This document shows, in pieces, positions 13,550 to 19,828 of a stretch of 22,192 nucleotides of DNA. This stretch comes from Cyanobacteria bacterium UBA1221 (GTDB lineage Bacteria > Cyanobacteriota > Vampirovibrionia > Gastranaerophilales > Gastranaerophilaceae). The notes below the pieces were generated by a model that searched no databases, had not been told where the DNA came from, and saw only the letters and a program-made list of their open reading frames with translations. Location: the NCBI GenBank assembly GCA_002309425.1, contig DBXD01000054.1, positions 1-22,192 on the forward strand, written 5' to 3'. Position numbers and translations under genes: made by a program. Numbering within the stretch: the first letter of the stretch is position 1; each line of letters opens with the position of its first letter.

Positions 13550-14254
13550 ATGAAAGTTAACACTATACAAGGATATAATTGCGGTAATGCCCTTGCTTTC
13601 GGATACAAGCTGGCTAAACCTGAAAAAGGTTCCAAGGATGTTTGGAGAACTCATTTTGAAGAACAGGAAAAGGATATCTATGATGCGCGTAACAAGTGTG
13701 ATGGCTTTAATTCTCGTTTAAGTGAAATAGATAGATATTCTGTATTTATTCAAGGTTTAAAAAATTTGAAAAATCAAAAATGTGATATTGCAGCAAAGGC
13801 TGATTCCTTTAGAGCTAAAGTAGATGAGTTAGATAATGAGGCTGCTAAAATAGAATTTGAGCAATTTGTTTCCACGCTTGTTAAAGGAGAAAAAGACCCA
13901 CATTCGGTAGATATCAGAATATCTCAACCTTTTGCAACGTATAATCCTTATTCTAATAAAAATCGTTCGTGTTTCAAAATAGAAATCGGAAATAATAAAA
14001 AAGTTTATGAGCATACTTTTTTTGAGCATAGCCATCAAGTGGCAAGAAAAGACGATGAACCCAACTTAGTGCTTGGTCCGTTCGCAGGTCCGGAAGGTCC
14101 AGATAACTTAAAAACAGCGGTGGATCGTGCAGTTTATGATATGTTTAATAATGAATATGAAAAGCTTTTTGACAGAGTCCAAAAGTACGACGAAAAAATC
14201 TATGGTAACGATTATCATGCCGATTTCAGGAAGGCTCTTGACAGGTTATATTAA
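13550..14254 (+). CDS. Orphan 234-aa coiled-coil-containing protein with F-G N-terminus
   Basis: Not recognised. It begins MKVNTIQGYNCGNALAFGYK; FG falls at 17-18, a variant of the tag shared by neighbouring orphans. Residues 35-105 are charged and helical (FEEQEKDIYDARNKC, KADSFRAKVDELDNEAAKIEFEQF), probably coiled coil. 115-175 look beta-rich (VDIRISQPFATY, FKIEIGNNKKVYEHTFFEH). GPFAGPEGPDNLK (about 176-188) is a Gly/Pro hinge before a final helical part with many Tyr/Asp. No membrane segment or signal peptide. GGAGG lies 6 nt before the ATG; TATACT (13517-13522) is a possible -10. Confidence 0.75.
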   Translation: MKVNTIQGYNCGNALAFGYKLAKPEKGSKDVWRTHFEEQEKDIYDARNKCDGFNSRLSEIDRYSVFIQGLKNLKNQKCDIAAKADSFRAKVDELDNEAAKIEFEQFVSTLVKGEKDPHSVDIRISQPFATYNPYSNKNRSCFKIEIGNNKKVYEHTFFEHSHQVARKDDEPNLVLGPFAGPEGPDNLKTAVDRAVYDMFNNEYEKLFDRVQKYDEKIYGNDYHADFRKALDRLY

Positions 14255-14346
14255 TAAATAATTTTAATTAAGGCCTTCCCGCAAAACAATTTGTAGGTTG
14301 ATTTAACCCTAAAAATTATCTATGTAAAAAAGGCTTATGATAAATA

Positions 14347-14375
14347 TTGCACTTATCAGGTAAAAATGCTAACAT
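14347..14375 (+). promoter_or_regulatory. Promoter block with GGTAAAAATGC spacer (copy 1)
   Basis: TTGCAC (14347-14352), a 17-bp spacer ending GGTAAAAATGC, and TAACAT (14370-14375) with an extended TG-n before the -10. About 40 bp around it match the promoter at 15151-15179 in most positions, including inside the spacer. It serves the secreted protein starting at 14404. Confidence 0.65.
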
Positions 14376-14403
14376 TTTCTTGTTATCTGTGCGGAGAAAT
14401 GTT

Positions 14404-14763
14404 ATGAAGAGAGTATTATTGTATTTTTTACTGATTATCTCAACGGGAACTGTTGCTAATGCATATATTGAAGCAGAAAATGCAGAGTTTTATAAATGCT
14501 TAAAAACCTGTGCAGATTACAATTCCGAAACGACAATTACATACAACAACGGGAATAACAGGAGTCTTTTTTGGAGGTCGATAAAAAAGGACAACAACAA
14601 ATGTGTAGTAACACTGGGTCAAAGTACAAGTTCTGTTAACCCGCCTGCCGACAGTTACGGAACAAGTACATACCAATTTCCTATGCATATTTTAAAGAAA
14701 ATTAATATAAATAATTTTTACGAATACGCAAAAAAGTACTATGACGAAGAACTCAGTCACTAA
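14404..14763 (+). CDS. Predicted secreted 119-aa protein, function unknown
   Basis: The start is placed at ATG 14404: GGAG sits 7 nt upstream and residues 1-20 then form a signal peptide ending VANA. An upstream TTG start at 14347 would fall inside the -35 and is rejected. The mature protein of about 99 residues starts YIEAENAEFYKC, with cysteines at 32, 36 and 67, a Thr/Asn-rich middle (TTITYNNGNNRS) and an aromatic-rich end. C-x3-C plus one further Cys could bind a metal or cofactor, but no known motif is complete. No family recognised. Confidence 0.75.
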   Translation: MKRVLLYFLLIISTGTVANAYIEAENAEFYKCLKTCADYNSETTITYNNGNNRSLFWRSIKKDNNKCVVTLGQSTSSVNPPADSYGTSTYQFPMHILKKININNFYEYAKKYYDEELSH

Positions 14764-14801
14764 AGAATGTCTTTTTACTATAATTTGGCTTTAGCGTAAT
14801 C

Positions 14802-15071
14802 CTAGTACATACCGCTCATATATGACATAACCATGTTATATAATCTTTGTTCTTCCGGGGTTAGTCTTTCGCCGCAGGCTACTTTAAATTGTATCAGCTC
14901 AAACGGGTCCACATCTAATGAAGGACCATGCCCTCGTTGTGCACTCCTTGAGCCGTCCCATTGAGGCTTCCTGGGGTTATGCCCTTTTTCAGCGTTCTTT
15001 TCCGGGTCACCATACTTGGCATTTTTTCTGTAGGTCTTACCCGTAAAACTTGTAATTGCTTGAATGTGCAT
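14802..15071 (-). CDS. Orphan 89-aa protein with F-x-G type N-terminus
   Basis: Not recognised. It begins MHIQAITSFTGKTYRKNA, with FTG at 9-11: the shortest version of the tag. The central part is basic and Gly/Pro-rich (KNAEKGHNPRKPQWDGSRSAQRGHG) and probably disordered. The C-terminal 35 residues, including FELIQFKVACGERLTPEEQRL, look like a small helical hairpin. AAGGA precedes the ATG by about 9 nt. It is the only minus-strand gene in this accessory cluster. The start, ribosome binding site and tag agree, so I treat it as real despite its size. Confidence 0.65.
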   Translation of the reverse strand: MHIQAITSFTGKTYRKNAKYGDPEKNAEKGHNPRKPQWDGSRSAQRGHGPSLDVDPFELIQFKVACGERLTPEEQRLYNMVMSYMSGMY

Positions 15072-15150
15072 AAAATATATCCTTTTTTTTAATCTGGTAC
15101 ATAGCGATTTTACCTGCCTTATATTTTCTTGTCAAGTATTTTATAAAGTA

Positions 15151-15179
15151 TTGTACATATCCGGTAAAAATGCTAATAT
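15151..15179 (+). promoter_or_regulatory. Promoter block with GGTAAAAATGC spacer (copy 2)
   Basis: TTGTAC (15151-15156), a 17-bp spacer ending GGTAAAAATGC, and TAATAT (15174-15179), with TG-n before the -10. It is nearly the same block as at 14347-14375. It drives the TPR-like gene at 15253 with a leader of about 65 nt containing GGAGG. Confidence 0.7.
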
Positions 15180-15252
15180 GTTCAAATGGGTTGTCATAAA
15201 AAAGTAACCCCAAGGCAGTAAATTAAATTGAATTTTTACAGGAGGTATTGTA

Positions 15253-16008
15253 ATGTCAGAGGAATCTTCAATTTTGGCATATTTGCTTGGTATACCTATT
15301 TTGTCAATAATATCCTTGATTGGAATAATTGTTATATTAGGAATACACTTCGCAAAAAAATTAAAGTTTAAAATACACGACTATATACTTATATTATTAT
15401 TTCTTATAGGTATATATTTAAGTATCCCGTATTTATTGATGTTTAGTGCTAATGGAGACGCTAGCAATATTGATATACCTAAAATGCAAACGGCTGCAAA
15501 ACTGGTTCTGACTCCGTATGAAAAAAATATGCATTACAGGTTTATCTCACTTGCGTATGAGAACAAACATGATGGAGAAAAAGCAATTGAGTATGCAGAG
15601 AAAGCTATAAATGGTAATTACAAAAAAAATGAGTATACGACATATTTTCTTGCTCGATTGTATTCAATTAAAGGAGATTATGATAAAGCTATCGAACTAG
15701 ATAAAATTACGCCCAGGAATAGTTTATCCACTTGTGGATATGTCCATGTAGGCGACTATAAAAAAGCACTGGAAGTATTAGACAAGGAGAGGAACGTTCC
15801 TAGTATTAATTTTTTGAAGGCATTGTATTATAGAGAACTAGGGAATGATAAAGAGGCTGACAGATTATATAAACTTGCCGAAGAACAAATACGGCAGAAT
15901 AGCGAGGCTGATTATTCCGATATAGAAAACTATAAATCTATCGAAGCTCATAAAAAGGAATGTGAGAAAGATTTAATATTTTATAAAAAATTATATCATT
16001 TTGAATAA
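15253..16008 (+). CDS. Membrane-anchored TPR-like protein
   Basis: 251 aa. Two membrane helices (about 10-32 and 43-64) are followed by a helical repeat region from about 78. YRFISLAYENKHDGEKAIEYAEKAI, then YFLARLYSIKGDYDKAIELD, VHVGDYKKALEVLDKE and FLKALYYRELGNDKEADRLYKLAEE fit TPR spacing (small residue, G-D-x-x-K-A). It probably presents a protein-binding scaffold next to the membrane; the partner is unknown. GGAGG (15241-15245) lies 7 nt before the ATG. It is followed after 18 nt by the broken paralogue of the 13040-13465 gene, so the two may once have been an operon. Confidence 0.78.
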   Translation: MSEESSILAYLLGIPILSIISLIGIIVILGIHFAKKLKFKIHDYILILLFLIGIYLSIPYLLMFSANGDASNIDIPKMQTAAKLVLTPYEKNMHYRFISLAYENKHDGEKAIEYAEKAINGNYKKNEYTTYFLARLYSIKGDYDKAIELDKITPRNSLSTCGYVHVGDYKKALEVLDKERNVPSINFLKALYYRELGNDKEADRLYKLAEEQIRQNSEADYSDIENYKSIEAHKKECEKDLIFYKKLYHFE

Positions 16009-16026
16009 TAACAGAAAGAAATTATT

Positions 16027-16439
16027 ATGGGACACAAATGGTACAGATGCGAATACTCTTTAAAATCGATTTGTATAACAATAGGCATTATATTTGTGGT
16101 GGCAATAATCCTGCCTTCGCAGGATATTGTATGCTCAAAAGCAAAAAATTCCTGTTCTCTATACTCAAAAAATGTATTCACCGTTAATCTCAAATTAACA
16201 AATCAATTCAGAATTTCTGATATTGCAGAATAAAGAATCAATTCTCATCGCCGCCATCACAGGACGAGTCATTACACTTCGTATGATATAAATATTTACT
16301 TAAAATCCGGTGAAAAATCCGTCTGGAGAACCAAACCCGCAGTTATGAACGTGCGCAGGAAATATGTAATCATATCGCAAATGATGACAATTTTTCTTTA
16401 AAGGGCAGTTTTTGGAAATCGTTCAGAGATGATTATTAG
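16027..16439 (+). pseudogene. Degraded paralogue of the membrane protein at 13040-13465
   Basis: From ATG 16027 the frame encodes the same layout as the intact gene: one membrane helix, then ILPSQDIVCSKAKNSCSLY against FMPAQDIECSKAKNSCSIY, then QFRISDI. It stops at TAA 16231-16233. Similarity continues past the stop in the same frame through NIYLKSGEK, then shifts by one lost base near 16318, and resumes in another frame to the matching end at TAG 16437-16439. A 57-bp stretch (16328-16384) is identical to 13354-13410. Two independent lesions make a sequencing error an unlikely sole cause. A 68-aa truncated product with its membrane helix could still be made. Confidence 0.85.
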
Positions 16440-16443
16440 AATT

Positions 16444-16501
16444 GACGGGTACGGCAGTACCTGTCTAACCTAACCTAACCTACATTTTTATTTAAAATGT
16501 A
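16444..16501. other. Hairpins and CTAAC tandem repeat
   Basis: A 9-bp hairpin with one G-T pair (16444-16452 / 16457-16465, loop GGCA) is followed by three tandem CTAAC units (about 16465-16479) and an 8-bp TACATTTT/AAAATGTA hairpin (16481-16501). There is no T-run after the first hairpin; the second could act as a weak terminator. Confidence 0.4.
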
Positions 16502-16579
16502 AATATTTGTAAAAGTCTTTTTGAGAAACAGCAAAAAAAATCTTTTACGTGTTATATATCAGGTAAAAAGGGGGTATAT

Positions 16580-16957
16580 ATGAAAATTTCTGCAATCAGC
16601 AATTATGCTTATCAATCTAAGTCTAATTTAGGGTTTAAAGGTGTGCTGGTAGACAAAGGGGCTGCCACTCAGGAGTGGGATTACCATGGAGAGGTGTCTT
16701 CATCGAGTGGCCCTGATGGACATTATGTAGGTGCAAATGATTACCAGTATTACATTTATCATCCTTTTAAGGATGAGACGGAAGATGTTGTTCAAAAAAC
16801 TATAAAAGAGGGTAATTATACTATGGATTATACTTCAATGGGTTATGGCGGAGGATATAATCAATGTACTGAACTGGGAAAGACCTTACCTTTTACAGAG
16901 AAGGAATGGAATGCTCTCCAAAAAGATACTCAACAAAAAATACTATCTATCTTGTGA
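16580..16957 (+). CDS. Orphan 125-aa protein with F-x-G type N-terminus
   Basis: Not recognised. It begins MKISAISNYAYQSKSNLGFKG, FKG at 19-21, and is the clearest match to the 7369 gene start (MRISAIANSY...AFKG). The rest is Tyr-, Gly- and Asp-rich (YHGEVSSSSGPDGHYVGANDY, then YTSMGYGGGYNQC) with one cysteine, ending in a short helix. No signal peptide or membrane segment. GGGGG lies 5 nt before the ATG. ATATATCAGGTAAAAA lies just upstream, the same core seen in the promoter blocks at 14347 and 15151. A strong terminator follows. Confidence 0.75.
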   Translation: MKISAISNYAYQSKSNLGFKGVLVDKGAATQEWDYHGEVSSSSGPDGHYVGANDYQYYIYHPFKDETEDVVQKTIKEGNYTMDYTSMGYGGGYNQCTELGKTLPFTEKEWNALQKDTQQKILSIL

Positions 16958-16989
16958 TTTAATTTTAATGTCACTCTATAATGAATGTA

Positions 16990-17020
16990 TAAAGTCTTAC
17001 CCGAAAACGGTAAGACTTTA
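16990..17020 (+). terminator. Terminator after the 125-aa orphan gene
   Basis: A perfect 12-bp stem, TAAAGTCTTACC (16990-17001) / GGTAAGACTTTA (17009-17020), followed by TATTTTA. It closes the accessory cluster. Confidence 0.8.
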
Positions 17021-17102
17021 TATTTTAAAAATATCCGAAAATATTTTTAATTTATAATTTTATTATTCATATTTCGTTGTATCCAAGAGCTTTGCTGGTA
17101 AT

Positions 17103-17137
17103 TTTTAGTCTACGGCAATTGAACACGCTGACTAAAA
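17103..17137. other. Inverted repeat in the leader region of the 828-aa gene
   Basis: TTTTAGTC (17103-17110) / GACTAAAA (17130-17137) with a 19-nt loop, in the otherwise featureless 260-bp gap before 17282; a small CAGC-TTTA-GCTG hairpin follows at about 17167. This may be a remnant or an RNA structure. I see nothing else in the gap except the promoter. Confidence 0.3.
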
Positions 17138-17191
17138 TCACCGCACCTGCTGCTTATTAAGTTTTGCAGCTTTAGCTGAATCTATATTTAT

Positions 17192-17221
17192 TTGTAAAAT
17201 TTTCTTAATAAAACCTTATAT
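17192..17221 (+). promoter_or_regulatory. Candidate promoter for the 828-aa gene
   Basis: TTGTAA (17192-17197), an 18-bp spacer and TTATAT (17216-17221), about 60 bp before the ATG at 17282. Confidence 0.4.
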
Positions 17222-17281
17222 TTACGCAAAAATTTTTATTCAGCGGAATTAACTAAGTAAAAAGATAAAGAAAGGAAAATT

Positions 17282-19768
17282 ATGAAGGTTTCATTTACTC
17301 CGCAAATCAAGATGGCAATTTATGGTGCCGAAAAACAGTCTGCTGCTGATAAAAAAGTTAGTGAATATCAAAACAATACAGGTTATAACCCGATAGCGTA
17401 CAGAGATTACAACATTTCTTTCGGTGAAAGATTATTCAGAACTCCTGAAAACTTCTATGAACAAGATTTCAACAAGAAAAATATGCCCCAAACCCTGTAT
17501 GATTTTATTTATACCGGAGATGAAACCTTTTTTAAGAGGACAATCCCGCCGGCTCAAGCAATGGGAATCGTTTTTAAGGATATAGAAGATGCCAAGAATT
17601 TAGACGAAGTAAAAGCTATGTTCCCTGATGAACCTTTGTTTGAAGAGTTGTCATCCACACCAAAAGTAAAATCAAGAGAAGGTTTGTTGGGCGCAATAAA
17701 CTTATTTAAAGATGACCCTGAATATATAGCTAATAACAGAACATTGTTTAAAAACGGTGAAAATGATTTAGGTATGTATATCCTAAAAAAAATATATCTT
17801 GAAGGTAAACCTCTAAAAGAGATTAATAAAGACTTTAAAAAAGATGTAAGTGTATATTACGAAGGCTTTGAAATTACACCAAAAGATTATATGGCTTTTG
17901 GTATAAGATTCCCAAAACACAGCTTCTGGCATTCTTACATTGCAACAAGAGAAGACTTTGAGTACGTCAGAGTTCCAAGGCACTTGACCGAAAGAGCAGG
18001 CTCTCCATCAGGAACATCATCAGGAACCCGCAGTACATCTTCCCCAAAACCTCGTAATCCGAGATACAGGCATGTGACGGATTGGGATATCGGTAAAATA
18101 ACTGATACAGTTACTGGCAGCGGTGGCAGCAAAGCAAAAATAAGAAGTCAATTAGACAGGGATAAATCGGAAGCAAGCAGTTTTGTCGCTAAATATATGA
18201 GTGAAATAATGTATGTCACAATGGAAAGAATGCATATGTCACCCGAAATGAAAGCGTTTTTCAATAATTATGATAATATCAACGAAGACCAAAGGGCAAA
18301 ATTAAAGAAGTATTGGGATTCTCCAAAACTCAGAGAAGATATGTCTTATGTCATGAAATCAACAATCAGAATGTTTATGGAAGCATACGATGAAGACGGA
18401 GAAAACGAATACTTTAAAGATTTGATTGATTATGCGCATAGTATAAAGCCGAAAAGAGAAGCCGCAGAGGCTGCTCATAATGAAAAACAACTTGACTACG
18501 AGCAGATATTTGCAGATCCTGAAAATGTAGCTAAACTTGATGAGATAATGGCAAAGCTGGAACCAACGCAATCACAAGAAGCTGAGCAAACTCAAGAACA
18601 GGCACCTGCGAAACCGTTAACAGAAGAAGACGTCAAGAGAATAGCACAAGAAAACGGTGCTAAAATATACAAATTAATGCTGCCTAACGAAGCCTCTCTT
18701 ATTTTAACATATAAAAGAGAAGATTTATGTAATGATTTGGTTGAAGGTTCATTTGGCCCATTCCCCCAAGAATTAAAGTCCAGATTATACAATTATATAC
18801 TTAACTCTAATGATGCAACAGATGAATATTTACTTGCAATACAAGTAAATAATTCAGGTCTAAGCAGATTTGTTCCCAGAGATATGATGGGGATTATACA
18901 GGATAAGGATCTTACGGATTATTTTGAACAAGAACTCCGTACAAAAATAATGCCTGAAGATGAAATAAATAAAATTGCAAGAGCAATCGGAATCGGATTT
19001 GAAGAAAAAAACAGAGTTCTCCTTGATACGTCAAGAGAAGTCATGCTGGAACTTATAAATAGTATGCCATTTGACCATGATTTTCAAACACAAGTCCTTA
19101 TGCAGCAGGCAGAAAAATTAACAGACATGACAAGAGAAGAATCATTCAGGGAAGGTTTCAAGATACTTGATGAGGCAGAGTATGCCCGCAAAGTGCTTGA
19201 TAATCCATTAATAAGCACATATACTATTTCGGAATTGGCAGATGTTATACGAAAAGCAGGTTTTCGAAAATTATCTCCTTCGCAGGAACTTTTTGTCAAA
19301 GAGAAAATGGATTTTTACAGACAACCATTATCAAATAAAGAATTAAAACAATTAAGTAATATAATTCCCGAACAATTACTGAATTTCAACATAAGAAGTT
19401 CCGATTTATTAAAGGAAAAAACTATTGCCTTTTCCTGGGATGCTGTAGTTAAGAACATAAAAGCACATCCGGAATTACGAAGAGCCTTTGTTGAAGAACT
19501 TAAAAACGAATTTATTCAACCGGAAAAATCATGGCTCCGAAGTTTCCTCAATCCTAATACAAATAGTAATGTTCAGGATTTGAATACACAGATGCTTATT
19601 GCTTATCTGTTTAAAAATAAAACAGATTTTCTGAAAAAAGTAATGGCATATGATTTGAATGGAGTAAGCGATTACATTAAGTATCACGAAGAAGGCCTAT
19701 ATGGACTGCTTGTAAAATTACACAGAGAATTACAACTAACTCGCGAATTTGACAAATATAAAAAATAA
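17282..19768 (+). CDS. Large orphan protein (828 aa) with linker-separated domains
   Basis: Not recognised. It begins MKVSFTPQIKMAIYG and has a second NISFGERLF at about 44-52, resembling the F-x-G N-termini of nearby orphans. No signal peptide or membrane helix. Three globular parts are separated by low-complexity linkers: about 1-238 (aromatic and acidic); a Ser/Gly/Thr/Pro linker (about 240-262, GTSSGTRSTSSPKP); about 265-430 (helical, many Met: EIMYVTMERMHMSPEMK); a Gln/Glu/Pro linker (about 430-452); and about 455-828, almost all helical and charged, suggesting helical repeats. The layout suggests a scaffold, structural protein or effector rather than a small-molecule enzyme. AAAGGA lies before the ATG. 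Monocistronic. Confidence 0.85.
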   Translation: MKVSFTPQIKMAIYGAEKQSAADKKVSEYQNNTGYNPIAYRDYNISFGERLFRTPENFYEQDFNKKNMPQTLYDFIYTGDETFFKRTIPPAQAMGIVFKDIEDAKNLDEVKAMFPDEPLFEELSSTPKVKSREGLLGAINLFKDDPEYIANNRTLFKNGENDLGMYILKKIYLEGKPLKEINKDFKKDVSVYYEGFEITPKDYMAFGIRFPKHSFWHSYIATREDFEYVRVPRHLTERAGSPSGTSSGTRSTSSPKPRNPRYRHVTDWDIGKITDTVTGSGGSKAKIRSQLDRDKSEASSFVAKYMSEIMYVTMERMHMSPEMKAFFNNYDNINEDQRAKLKKYWDSPKLREDMSYVMKSTIRMFMEAYDEDGENEYFKDLIDYAHSIKPKREAAEAAHNEKQLDYEQIFADPENVAKLDEIMAKLEPTQSQEAEQTQEQAPAKPLTEEDVKRIAQENGAKIYKLMLPNEASLILTYKREDLCNDLVEGSFGPFPQELKSRLYNYILNSNDATDEYLLAIQVNNSGLSRFVPRDMMGIIQDKDLTDYFEQELRTKIMPEDEINKIARAIGIGFEEKNRVLLDTSREVMLELINSMPFDHDFQTQVLMQQAEKLTDMTREESFREGFKILDEAEYARKVLDNPLISTYTISELADVIRKAGFRKLSPSQELFVKEKMDFYRQPLSNKELKQLSNIIPEQLLNFNIRSSDLLKEKTIAFSWDAVVKNIKAHPELRRAFVEELKNEFIQPEKSWLRSFLNPNTNSNVQDLNTQMLIAYLFKNKTDFLKKVMAYDLNGVSDYIKYHEEGLYGLLVKLHRELQLTREFDKYKK

Positions 19769-19775
19769 TAAAATT

Positions 19776-19812
19776 AAAAAAGGGCCCTCTTAGATTATGA
19801 GGGCTCTTTTTA
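19776..19812. terminator. Bidirectional terminator between the 828-aa gene and pnp
   Basis: AAAAAGGGCCCTC (19777-19789) pairs with GAGGGCTCTTTTT (19799-19811) with one G-T pair; A and T tracts on both sides serve the two convergent genes. Confidence 0.85.
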
Positions 19813-19828
19813 TATTAAGTATGTTGAA

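Noticed and set aside
14347..14403. Upstream start for the secreted protein at 14404
   Set aside because: The start would fall within the -35 box, and the extension buries a good signal peptide behind 19 residues; ATG 14404 has GGAG at the right distance.
15724..15741. Two inverted DnaA-box-like 9-mers (TTATCCACT / TGTGGATAT)
   Set aside because: They lie inside the TPR-like coding region, each has a mismatch, and there is no cluster of boxes, AT-rich unwinding region or dnaA/dnaN gene nearby.
16465..16480. CTAAC tandem repeat as a possible CRISPR or telomere-like array
   Set aside because: Only three 5-bp units without spacers; most likely simple slippage.
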